From NCBI RefSeq assembly GCF_042477335.2, contig NC_091256.1, forward strand, positions 41,185,001-41,249,000: a stretch of 64,000 nucleotides of DNA, in the 5' to 3' direction. The translations under genes and the position numbers were made by a program. The notes under the pieces are model-generated. The model had not been told where the DNA came from and made no database searches. It saw nothing but the letters and a program-made list of their open reading frames with translations. The stretch is from Ovis canadensis. Its lineage: Eukaryota > Chordata > Mammalia > Artiodactyla > Bovidae. Shown in pieces: positions 11,059 through 20,994 of the stretch (position 1 is the first letter of the stretch; every line of letters starts with the position of its first letter).

Positions 11059-11160
11059 TGGGAAATCAATTTCATTTGCTTCATCCCCACCCCTCATTCC
11101 CTGTAGCAACCCAGAATGGGGTGAGTGTCTCTCCAATTCCAGCAGGCAGGCAAGTCCCAC

Positions 11161-11245
11161 CTTCTTCGTCAGCATCAGCTAGATTTCCCGTTAGCAGAGG
11201 AGTGGTTCCAACACATGTAGCATTTTCATCATTTGTCCCATTAAC
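11161..11245 (-). CDS. Putative exon A, copy 3
   Basis: The minus strand has CTCTTTTCTCTGATTGCAG, a strong acceptor, then 85 bases, then GTGGGAC. In phase 0 it encodes VNGTNDENATCVGTTPLLTG followed by NLADADEE and one spare base. NGT and NAT are two N-glycosylation sequons. It contains a single cysteine that copies 1 and 2 lack. It is the longest of the three A exons (85, 79, 67 bases, all 1 mod 3). Phase 0-1 fits the following B-type exon, which starts with two bases. The gene was not identified. Confidence 0.45.
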
Positions 11246-11487
11246 CTGCAATCAGAGAAAAGAGAAGGCTGTGAAGGTCACAGCATCCTCTGCACTGCGG
11301 GCTCAGGTCTGCCCTCTGTTGGTGACCTTAGGAAACCATCTGTAAAACCACAGTTGAGTCAGTTTCCTCAAAAGAAAACTGTGAAGACTCTTTTGGAAAA
11401 GGCTTGAGCTTTTCATGGAAGATTTTCCAGGTAAGTCCATGCTGACCAGAAAAAAAAAAAAAAAATCATTATCAAGAAGGAATATTT

Positions 11488-11824
11488 CAGGCTTCCCTGG
11501 TGTCTCAGTGGTAAAGAATCTGCCTGCCAATGCAGGAAACACGAGGTCAGTCCCTGGTCGGGGAAGATCCCGCATGCCGCAGAGCAGCTGGGGCCGGGCG
11601 CCAAAACTATTGAGCCTGCGCTCTGGAGCCTGGGAGCTGCAAGCACTGAAGCCAGCGAGCCCTAGAGCCCGTGCTCCGCAGCGAGAGAAGCCACCGCAAT
11701 GAGAGGCCCCCACACCGCAACTGGAGAGCGGCCCCTGCTCTCTGCAGCTAGAGAAAAGCCTGCGCAGCAGTGAAGACCCAGCATAGCTAAAAACAAATAA
11801 ATAAACAGAAATTATATTTTAAAA
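11488..11824 (+). mobile_element. CHR-type tRNA-derived SINE
   Basis: Begins CAGGCTTCCCTGGTGTCTCA, has a GC-rich middle (GGGGCCGGGCGCC) and ends A-rich. Target duplications AAGAAGGAATATTT lie at 11474-11487 and 11825-11838, 14 bp and perfect. Confidence 0.92.
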
Positions 11825-12048
11825 AAGAAGGAATATTTTCTGCAGAAGAAAATGCTCATTCTGCTCAGTTTGCCAATCTTTCAAATGTTCTTTGAATCAG
11901 TTGTTGATAACAAACTTTTACCCAGCATTTCCCCAAACAAGGCGTTTGTATATGTCATCTCTAACGTACAGTGTCACAATTTCATGTCTGAATTAGTTAA
12001 AAAGAAACAAAGCAAATTTTTATCTCAGATAAAGAAAGGCGAATTTAC

Positions 12049-12125
12049 CTTGGGGGTAGGCGGGGCCTTCTCGTCTGCCCTGTCACTGGGCAGGTCCAGG
12101 TCTTCCAACAGGGACTCAGTGGGAG
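12049..12125 (-). CDS. Putative exon B, copy 3
   Basis: The acceptor is GTCCTCTTAG and the donor CCAAG/GTAAAT. After two bases it encodes 25 codons starting PTESLLEDLDLPSD and ending APPTPK. Relative to copy 1 it has six extra codons and no frame change. It is the most upstream exon of the cluster on its strand. Exon A copy 3 would be joined across about 0.8 kb, in which the CHR SINE lies. No signal-peptide exon was recognised further upstream. Could be a module of a ruminant placental secreted protein, but no decisive motif is present. Confidence 0.45.
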
Positions 12126-12275
12126 CTAAGAGGACATAGAGTAAGAGTCAGGATGTCGGTGGTGCTGCTCAGGAATTACTCAGCAAGCCTTATCTGACTG
12201 GACGTGGGGTGGGTGTGTGTGGATGCGAGAATTATGGGCTGAGCTGCTATTAGGCCTCGTCCTAGGTGGACTGAA

Positions 12276-12486
12276 GGAAGGCTAAGTGGTGGCTCAGATA
12301 GTAAAGAATCTGCCTGCAAGGCAACAGACCTGGGTTCAATTCCTGGGTCGGGAAGATCCCTGGAAGAAGGAAATGGCAACCCACGCTAGTATTCTTTGGG
12401 AAATCACATGAACAGGGGAACCTGGTGGCTACAGTCCATGAGGTCACAAACAGTTGGACACAACTGAGCAACCAACACTTTCACAC
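12276..12486 (+). mobile_element. Bov-tA/ART2A-type SINE
   Basis: Contains GTGGCTCAGATAGTAAAGAA, GAAATGGCAACCCACGCTAG and GTTGGACACAACTGAGCAAC. It sits inside exon-pair unit copy 3; homology to copies 1 and 2 resumes after it. Confidence 0.9.
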
Positions 12487-12749
12487 TTCCACAGAAGAGA
12501 GGAACTTGGAAAAAAAAATGAGCAACTGAGCCTTCAGCTTTCAAGTTCATGGGAACATATTCAATTGAATAGAGTCAGTCTCAAAAAGGGCACACTAAAA
12601 TGCAGGCTGTTTCAGTGTGAGTGTCTCGTGGCTCCTCCTGCCCATTTTAAAGTTCAGCCAAATTTCCATTTTTCCTGAAATATTGCAGGACAGTTTCACA
12701 CACGCTGCTACTATGTTCCTCATCTATTGACTGGATTTTTTTTTAACTT

Positions 12750-13036
12750 CTTATATATATTTGAAATATACATAATATTTATCCTTGTAATAATTTGTAG
12801 GTAGTCAGTTCAGCGATCTTACCTTCACAATGCAATGCATCCTTCACTACTGTCTGTACATAATTTTTTCATAATATCTTATATAACCTCTGTACCCATT
12901 CAGAAATAACTCCACCTTCACCCATGGTTCCACGTTTTAGTGCTCACTGCTTTCTGTCTTTGATTGTCTGGCTATTCTGTTTACCTCATATATATGGAAT
13001 AATACTTTGTTTTTCTGTGCCTGCTTGATGTCACGA

Positions 13037-13076
<40 letters not shown>

Positions 13077-13270
13077 ATCTATGTTTGAATATGTAACATA
13101 TTTCAAAATTTACTTCCTCTTTCTGGCTGAATATTATTTAACTGCAAGTATATATTTCATTTTATTTATCCATTGATCACAGTGAAATTTGGGGTAGGTT
13201 CCATCTTTTGATGCTTCTGTGAACAGTGGTGTACAGATATCTGTATGGTGACACCCGACATTATATATTT
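12750..13270 (-). mobile_element. Old L1 3' fragment
   Basis: The plus strand resembles the reverse complement of L1 3' sequence: CTCATATATATGGAATAATA, a GGCTGAATATTATTTAACTG block, TTTATCCATTGATCAC, and GATGCTTCTGTGAACAGTGG. A (TA)n run has expanded inside it. Confidence 0.55.
13040..13072. repeat. (TA)n microsatellite
   Basis: Sixteen or so uninterrupted TA dinucleotides. Likely length-polymorphic. Confidence 0.95.
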
Positions 13271-13330
13271 GTCAGAACTCACCCAATGTCACAGCACAAT
13301 GAGTGAATTTTAATGTAAACTTGGACTTTT

Positions 13331-13442
13331 AATTAATAATGTACCAGCATTGTTTTGCTAATTTTAACAAATGTACTACAGTATAATTAATTAATAATGT
13401 ACCAGCATTGTTTTGCTGATTTTAACAAATGTACTACAGTAA
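13331..13442. repeat. 58-bp direct tandem repeat, two copies
   Basis: TTAATAATGTACCAGCATTG starts at 13333 and again at 13391, followed in both by TTTTGCT-A/G-ATTTTAACAAATG. The two copies differ at about one position, so the duplication looks recent. Confidence 0.92.
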
Positions 13443-13449
13443 TGTTCAA

Positions 13450-14534
13450 TATAGTTAATAGGGGAATCTGGAGGGACTGAATATGGGAACTTTCTGTTTT
13501 ATCTGTTCAACTTTTATTTTAGTATGATTTGGTGCTAAATAATATCTAATAACATTTAAAAATCTGGAAATGTGGCTTCAGGGATAAATCTATTTCAGCT
13601 AATATTCAAAAACTAGCTAAGGTCTAAACATGACTGAGGCCATCTTAACTATTAAACATAAACTGAATTTTGAGTTTTAAATTCATTATCACTTTATAGT
13701 TATAAAATTACCAACTGAGTCAGTCAATTTGAAGTTTCAAATAATCTAAGAGAAGAATATGGCTTAGAATTTGTATGGTTCTTTCTTAAACATGGAACAC
13801 TGAATGAGCTAGAATAATCGCTCTTGAATGAACTTAGAGTCACTTTTCACAGTACCTTCTTCTGAGTCATTGATAGGGTGCACCCTCTTATGTGGCCAGA
13901 AGTGGATTATTCTGGCCCAGCTAGTGGGTGATTTTCTTGACATTAGATGAATGTTTCTTCTTTCATTCCTGAAGCAAGATCCTGGAAAATGAATTATAGC
14001 AGACAGAACTACTACCTTGATTTCAGAAGATGACAATGAAATTGCTAGTAATTGGCTCACAGGCCAGTCTTTGATCCCTTATTAACAGACAGCCCAGCAG
14101 AGCCTCCAGAGTCAAAGTTGAACTTAGGAAGATCTTGCCTTTTAGGTTTTGTGGGCAAACACCCTTGTGTAGCAGAGACATTCTAGATATACGGCAAAGC
14201 AGTGACCATGCCTGACGACCTGATTTCTAATCCCCTGTATTAGAAGCACACACCTGAGAAAGTGATGCAGATTTCTCTGTACCCCAATTCCCTGCTCTGA
14301 GATGTAGAAATGTTAATATGACCCACATATTCATATTGTGTAAAGCGGCCAAAAAGGATTCATTACAGGTAAAGCCTTAAGAAAAATAAAGGACGGCTGC
14401 TTCATGATTGTTTTATGGGTATTCACTTATTGAATGCCTGCAAGAATAAGCTAGGCATGTGCTAGTGGTTGATCCAGAGAGGTGATTTGGATGGTGCCAG
14501 AGCAAGGGAGGAGGGAAGCTTTCTCTCCAGCCTA
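13450..14534. other. No gene recognised
   Basis: A/T-rich, then mixed sequence. An 83-codon open frame on the minus strand (13809-14060) has no recognisable domain. No repeat family was recognised. Confidence 0.45.
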
Positions 14535-14825
14535 GGCATAGGAAGGATGCTTTACAGCTCTCAAAGAACATCTGTTACTGTCTTCTCTGGTCCCCACATC
14601 AGTCCAGTTTCAAGTGAAAGCCATAAAAAGCAGGTGCTGTAATCCATGTTTTCAGTGGTAGACACTGAAATTTAGAGAAACTTTTCAAGAGTCACAACTA
14701 TGATGAGTGATGGATCTGGGACAGGAATGTACTTGCTTGCGGATGACAGAGTTCCCTGAATCCCTGAGAAGCACCCAAGACTGAGATAATGTGCTGCACC
14801 TTTGAATCAAGAGCTCCCCTCCCCT

Positions 14826-14963
14826 TGAGTGGAGTGAGTGAAGTCGCTCAGTCGTGTCCGACTCTTTGCGACCCCATGGACTGTAGCCCAGCAGGCTCCT
14901 CCATCCATGGAATTTTCTAGGCAAGAGTAGTAGAGCGGGTTGCCATTTCCTCCTCCAGGGGAC
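14826..14963 (-). mobile_element. Bov-A SINE monomer
   Basis: GTGAAGTCGCTCAGTCGTGT, CCCCATGGACTGTAGCCCAG and GCCATTTCCTCCTCC mark a Bov-A unit present only in duplication copy I, so it inserted after the duplication. Confidence 0.9.
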
Positions 14964-15137
14964 CTCATTCTCAAATCCTCCCACCCCAGGTTTACGGCAG
15001 GTGAGACTTGAAGCCCCGAGGAGATGTCTGAACCAAGATGACAGTCTTCATCCTCTTCCAGTATGTTGCCTCCATGTTTCAATCCCTGATCCATATACAG
15101 GAGTTTCCTGCAAATAAATCCCCTCTAATGGACCAAC

Positions 15138-15248
15138 ATCACTGATTCAATGGACACTCTGGGAAATGGTGAAGGACGGGGAGGCCTGGTGTGCTGCAGT
15201 CCATGGGGTCACAAAGAGTCAGACTTGACTTAGTGACTGAACAGCAAC
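15138..15248 (+). mobile_element. Short BovB 3'-end insertion
   Basis: Only the last ~110 bp of BovB: ACTGATTCAATGGACACTCT, GGTGAAGGACGGGGAGGCCT, TTAGTGACTGAACAGCAAC. It is absent from duplication copy II. GGGACCAGAGG follows it and GGACCAACATC precedes it, suggesting a short target duplication. Confidence 0.85.
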
Positions 15249-16733
15249 AAGGGACCAGAGGAAGTCCAGCTGTGGCCATCCTCCCCAGCTTCTCCACATT
15301 GTCACTGTCTCCTATGGTACCTTCACAATGACCAGGTGACTGACTCAAGTAACCAGTGAGTGGTCTGTTTGGTCTGAAGTGCTCTCAAGATGGCTTCTGA
15401 GCATCAGAGGGCTTCAGATCAGCCATCAGATGGCTTCACAATGGCCTAAGCCAAGTGCCCCACTCTGCCAAGAATTATCCTCCCTTCAGCTGAGCAAACC
15501 TGTGTGAGCAGTTAATGTGAATTCCCTAGGGAGATGGCCATCCGGGCTGGTGCTTCCGTGGTTTAGGAAATCTAGTCTGTGATGCTGAGTGTCTCACTGA
15601 CTTTCTATCTAGGTACATGTTGAGCAGCCAAGTCCTGTTTGAGAATGGGCAGGAGATCAAGTCTTTCTTCACCAAAATCCAGTCTCTACTCTATAAACAT
15701 TTCCTCCATCTATAGATCCTGTAGAGGCAGGAACAGAGTAGCATACTCCCCTCCATGTCCTCAGCCTGAACACCCTGCCCCACGTCAAACCTTCCCTCCT
15801 TCAGTTGCCAAATATTCATTCCTTAATTTGATGGCACTGTCCCTTACCACACTCTCAGGCAACACCCAAGGAGTCTATGATCCTGCCCTCATCAAACCAT
15901 GGAAATCCTGCCTGGAAATCCCAGTTGCTTTCCATTCTAAAAATTTCTGTATTTAAACTGCCATTCTTTGGTTTCAGATTTCGACATCTACATTCAGAAG
16001 AGCTAGCTGTTCCCCTTCCCTGTGATGTTTATTGCAGGGGTGGCATCAAGATTCTCCTGCTTCAATGAGAGTTGTGTGATATAGTTCCTGTGTCTCTGCT
16101 CCAGAAGAGTGTGCACAAAATTGATGAATTAAGACACAGAATTTTTTCTTGAGAGCAGAATTAAAAAGTACCTTAAGTAATACAACAACGTTAAATAATA
16201 GATTTATATCAATAAGTTTATATGTAGAGTGGTGGAAATGAAAAAAATGGTGAGGAGAATATTTTCGCTCAAAGTTAATCTCCCATTTGAAGGAACAGCC
16301 TTTAGAGGATCAATATAATGTGCCTAAAAATAACAATTCGGATTTCCCATTTTCAAACACTCGAGGTGTGAAGGTGAGAGCTTCTCACCTGTTACCAAAT
16401 TTGAACCTCTCAGCTCATAGACTGACAGCTGGAATGGAAGACAGGATGGGTATCGTCACATTACTATGGAAACCAGTCATCATAGAACTTTCAGAGTGAA
16501 GGCATCTCTGCCCACTCTGAGTCCACCTGCTCTGTCTAGACTAGTGTGTGTTCCCATGGACAAGTGTGAGATTTCAAAGTGAACATTTCATTTCAAAAAT
16601 TGAATCCCAGCCTCACACATTATTGCTCTCTGATTAAGAAAACAAGTTATGTGAGAGGAAAAGATCTCCCCAAATACCATTGATAAGTCAAAATTTTAGG
16701 ATGAGGAGGAACAAAACATGGGGAAGACTTTAC

Positions 16734-18680
16734 ATAGGAAGGATGCTTTACTGCTCATGGAGAATATCTATTATCTTCTCATCTGATCCCTGCGACAGCC
16801 CAGTTGCAGGGGAAGACAAATGCAAAGCAGGGGCTATAATCCATATTTTTTCAGTGGAAGAATTCACAGTTTAGAATAACTTTCCAAGGGTCACAACAAT
16901 GAGTGAATCTAGGACAGGAATGTTCTTGGTTCCTTGAGGACAGAGATCTCTGAACCCCTGATATCCACCCAGAGCTGAGATCATGACCTGGAGCCTTGAA
17001 TCAAGAGTCCCCCTCACTCTCTCCCTCAAATCCTCCTTCTGGTGAGTGTTGATACCCTACGGAGATGTCTGAGCCAAGATAACCATCCAAAATCTCATCC
17101 AGCATTTTCATCCATCTTTCAATCCCTGATCAATGATAGAGGAGTTTCCTTCAGACAAAGCCCCTCTGAAGAACCAGGGGAAAGACAGCTGCCACGCTGC
17201 TATCCTCCCCAGCATTTACACATCGTCAGCTGCCACAGCTGCTATCCTCCCCAGCATTTACACATCGTCAGCTCTCTCCCAGGACACTTTCACAATGACC
17301 AGGTGACTACCTCAAGTCACCAGTGGTCCATTTGGCTCTCAAGATGGCTCAGAGTTCAGAACAGTCTAAATTAAATGCCATATGATGGCTCTGCCAAGAA
17401 TTAGCTTCCTTTAGCTGACCAACCCTGGATGAGCTGTTAATGTGAACTCACTGGGGAGGTGGCCGTCTGGGCAGGTGCTTTGGTCGTTTAGGAAATCTAG
17501 TCTGTGATGCTGAATGTCTCACTGACTTTAGATCTAGGTATATGTTTGAGTAGCCTGGACCAAGGCCTGTCTGAGAATGGGCAGAGGCTCAAGTCCTTCT
17601 TCACCAAAATCCAGTTTCTATAAACTCCTCATCCTTCGATAGACCCTGTAGTAACAGGGACACAGTCCTATATTCCCTTTGAGCATCCCCTCCATATCCT
17701 CAGCCTGAACACCTCATCCCAGGACTCATCTTTGAGTACTGCAGACAGACACTCCTTCCCTGAACCAGTTGCCAAATGTTCATTCCTAAATTCAATGGCA
17801 CTGTCCCTTCTTACCACACTCCCAGGTAACACCCAAGCAGCCTGTGATCTTGTCCTTATTAACCCACGGAAATCCTGCCTGGAAAGTCCAGTTGCTTTCC
17901 TTTTTACATTTCTCCTGCTAATATTTGGTTTCAGATTTTGACATCTACATTCAGGAGAGTTGAGCTGAAATTCCCCTTTTCTGTCTATCGCAGGGGTAGC
18001 ATCAAGATTCCCCTGCTTCGATGAGAGCTGTGTGATGTTTTTTGTGTCTGTGCTCTACAAGAGTGTGTACAAAATTGGCACTAGGAACAGCATATTTTTC
18101 TAAATCTAGGAAAATATTTGAGGCAGCCAGCTTGACAGCAGAATTGTAAAAATACCTTAAGTAATACAACAAAGCTGTATAATAGACTTATAAGTCTATA
18201 GAAAAATTACAGTGGCAGAAATGGGAAAAAAAGGTGAGAAAAAAATATATTTTCACTCAAAGTTAATTATCCATTTGAAGAAATAACCTGCCTTTAGAGT
18301 GTTGATATAAACGTACCTCCAAAATAACAATTCAGATTTCCCATTCTCAAACACTCGAGGTGTGAGGGTGACAGCTTCTCATCTGTCACCAAATTTGAAT
18401 CTCTCAGCTCACAGAGTGACAGTTGGAATGGAAGGTAGGATGTGCATCATCACATTACCATGGAAACCAGTCATCATAGAACTTTCAGAGTGAAGGCAGC
18501 CCTGCTCTGTGCAGACTGTTGCGTGTTTTCATGGACAAGTTTGGCATTTCAGAGTCAACATTTTACTTCAAAAATTGAATCCCAGGACCGCACATTATTA
18601 CTCTCTGATTAAGAAAACAAGTTATATGAGAAAAAAAGACCTCCCCAAATAGAGTTGCTATTGAAATTTTCCGAGTGAAG
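16734..18680 (+). repeat. ~2-kb tandem duplication, copy II
   Basis: Second copy of 14535-16733, without the two retroelement insertions and with an internal 41-bp duplication at 17186-17268. Divergence by eye is moderate, with scattered substitutions and small indels, so the event is not recent. Confidence 0.88.
17186..17268. repeat. 41/42-bp direct repeat, two copies
   Basis: CAGCTGCCACGCTGCTATCC at 17186 recurs as CAGCTGCCACAGCTGCTATC at 17227; both continue TCCCCAGCATTTACACATCG. Only one equivalent is present in duplication copy I (near 15268). Confidence 0.95.
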
Positions 18681-18765
18681 GAAAAAACGAATATGTTGAG
18701 AAAAAAAAGAAGTTTCATTCTTGGTGGAAATACCATTTTTACTATTTCTGAGTCAGTAGACCTTT

Positions 18766-19014
18766 GTTTTGGAGAAGGCAATGGCACCCCACTCCAGTAC
18801 TCTTGACTGGAAAATCCCATGGATGGAGGAGCCTGGTTGGCTGCAGTCCATCTGAGCGACTTCACTTTCACTTTTCACTTTCATGCATTGGAGAAGGAAA
18901 TGGCAACCCACTCCAGTATTCTTGCCTGGAGAATCCCAGGGACAGAGGAGCCTGGTGGGCCACCATCTATGGGGTCGCACAGAGTTGGACACGACTGAAG
19001 TGACTTAGCAGCAG
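18766..19014 (+). mobile_element. Bov-A2 SINE (dimer)
   Basis: Two Bov-A units in series (GGAGAAGGCAATGGCACCCC at 18772; GGAGAAGGAAATGGCAACCC at 18891) joined by a CACTTTCACTTTTCACTTTC linker and ending in GCAGCAGCAG. AGACCTTTGTTTT before and AGACATTTGTTTA after are likely target duplications. Confidence 0.92.
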
Positions 19015-19015
19015 C

Positions 19016-19785
19016 AGACATTTGTTTATCAAACAACTAAAATTTTTTTCCAGATGAAAAGCAGCAATTATAGGAATTCAACTGTAAAATGTGACATTCT
19101 CTCTCTAAGCATATACCTATTAAATTACATTAATCCTTGTCTTATTCATTATCACTTTCTTTTTCTCTGAATGCAACTAATTTTGTAGACTTGATTATGT
19201 CTCAGTCTCTGTGTATTCATTAAAAGAAGTCCCTGTCATTGTGTATACCCAAGAGTGTGTAGTCAATGAGCTAAAATAATAGTGTATTTTCACCAGTGGG
19301 TTGAGTAAAAGTATATAATTAAGTCTTTCCTATACAAAGAATTTTAGATACCCCCAAACTGTAGGATTAAATATATGTTCTGGCTCAAAATTTAACACCT
19401 AATCACACCATTCTTGTGTTAGGTCATGAAATCTAGCTATGAAAAGGTAAGTAGCAGCCCCCCCACCACCACCACCTCCAGCCTTGGTACAAGTGAAAAT
19501 TCTAGCAGATGAGAGAATTGCCATGTTTAAAACAAGCAGGTAATGTTTGAGTTTTAGAATGCTGTAGTACAAATCTCTATCACTGCTGATGCACCACAAA
19601 AATCTGCAAGAAAGCAAATGGATCATTGATGAGGTATAACAAGACTATAGATGGTGTCATATTTTCTTCAAGATTGCCCTATCCCAATTGCTGTTTCTCA
19701 GAGTGACTGAAAAAGGACGCAAAAGAAGAGGTAAAATAATACCTTTCTAAATTGAGAATTTTATTGCTTCCCAGCTTGGTAGAAA
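19016..19785. other. No gene recognised
   Basis: A/T-rich unique-looking sequence. A C-rich CCCCCCCACCACCACCACCT run lies near 19460. Short open frames only. Confidence 0.5.
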
Positions 19786-19796
19786 ATAATATATGT

Positions 19797-20088
19797 GCTG
19801 CTGCTGCTGCTGCTAAGTTGCTTCAGTCATGTCTGACTCTGTGCGACCCCCACAGACAGCAGGCAGCCCACCAGGTTCCCCCGTCCTTGGGATTCTCCAG
19901 GCAAGAACCCTGGAGTGGATTGCCATTTCCTTCTCCAATGCATGAAAGTGGAAAGTGAAAATGAAAGTGAAGTCGCTCAGTCATGCCCGACTCTTAGTGA
20001 CCTCATGGACTGCAGCCAACCAGGCTCCTCCGTTGATGGGATTTTCCAGGCAAGAGTACTGGAGTGGGTTGCCATTGCCTTCTCCAAA
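19797..20088 (-). mobile_element. Bov-A2 SINE (dimer), antisense
   Basis: Starts with a (TGC)n run, then two Bov-A units joined by GAAAGTGGAAAGTGAAAATG. ATATATGTG occurs just before (near 19787) and just after (20088), a likely target duplication. It lies immediately upstream of the BovB at 20100. Confidence 0.92.
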
Positions 20089-20099
20089 TATATGTGTTG

Positions 20100-20965
20100 C
20101 TACCTCATGAGAAACGCTGGACTGGAAGAAACACAAGCTGGAGTCAAGATTACCAGGAGAAATATCAATAACCTCAGATATGCAGATGACACCACCCTTA
20201 TGGCAGAAAGTGAAGAGGAACTAAAAAGCCTCTTGATGAAAGTGAAAGAGGAGAGTGAAAAAGTTGGCTTAAAGCTCAATATTCAGAAAACGAAGATCAT
20301 GGCATCCGGTCCCATCACTTCATGGGAAATAGATGGGGAAACAATGGAAACAGTGTCAGACTTTATTTTTCTGGGCTCCAAAATCACTGCAGATAGTGAC
20401 TGCAGCCATGAAATTAAAAGACGCTTACTCCTTGGAAGAAAAGTTATGAGCAACCTAGATAGCATATTCAAAAGCAGAGACATTACTTTGCCGACTAAGG
20501 TCCGTCTAGTCAAGGCTATGGTTTTTCCTGTGGTCATGTATGGATGTGAGAGTTGGACTGTGAAGAAGGCTGAGCGCTGAAGAACTGATGCTTTTGAACT
20601 GTGGTGTTGGAGAAGACTCTTGAGAGTCCCTTGGACTGCAAGGAGATCCAACCAGTCCATTCTGAAGGAGATCAGCCCTGGGATTTCTTTGGAGGGAATA
20701 ATGCTGAAGCTGAAACTCCAGTACTTTGGCCACCTCATGCGAAGAGTTGACTCATTGGAAAAGACTCTGATGCTGGGAGGGATTGGGGGCAGGAGGAGAA
20801 GAGGACGACCAAGGATGAGATGGCTGGATGGCATCACTGATTCAATGGCCGTGAGTCTGAGTGAACTCCGGGAGTTTGTGATGGACAGGGAGGCCTGGCG
20901 TGCTGCGATTCATGGGGTCACAGAGTCGGACACAACTGAGCGACTGAACTGAACTGAACTGAACC
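20100..20965 (+). mobile_element. 5'-truncated BovB LINE
   Basis: Starts within the RT domain (MRNAGLEETQAGVKITRRNI), carries the YADDTTLMAESEEELKSLLM block and ends with the ACTGAACTGAACTGAA tail. The frame is open to a TGA at 20578 where other copies have a CGA-type codon. Confidence 0.95.
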
Positions 20966-20994
20966 ATGTATAAAATAGGTAACTAATGAGAACC

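Larger units (their letters stand above)
10491..12680 (-). repeat. Exon-pair unit, copy 3 of 3
   Basis: Direct repeat of the two other copies and the most 5' one on the minus strand. It holds exons B (12049-12125) and A (11161-11245) and the C-like block near 10620-10692. Insertions are a Bov-type SINE piece at 10941-11058, a CHR SINE at 11488-11824 and a Bov-tA SINE at 12276-12486. Homology to copy 1 resumes beyond the last SINE (CACTAAAATGCAGGCTGTTT, compare 4517). Confidence 0.8.
14535..16733 (+). repeat. ~2-kb tandem duplication, copy I
   Basis: Aligns in direct orientation with 16734-18680. Shared landmarks include CATAGGAAGGATGCTTTAC (14536, 16734), GGAAATCTAGTCTGTGATGC (15566, 17491), GCCTGGAAATCCCAGTTGCT against GCCTGGAAAGTCCAGTTGCT, CAAACACTCGAGGTGTGA (16355, 18348), and GATTAAGAAAACAAGTTAT (16632, 18611). 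Copy I is longer mainly because of two retroelement insertions. Strand is nominal. Open frames at 15639-15956 and 17732-17941 are partly homologous, but neither resembles a known protein. Confidence 0.88.

Noticed and set aside
11488..11824. tRNA-like promoter segments as tRNA genes
   Set aside because: The tRNA-like heads belong to CHR and Bov-tA SINEs with A-rich tails and target duplications.
13809..14060. 83-codon minus-strand frame as an additional exon of the cluster
   Set aside because: It does not resemble A, B or C segments and has no clear splice sites.
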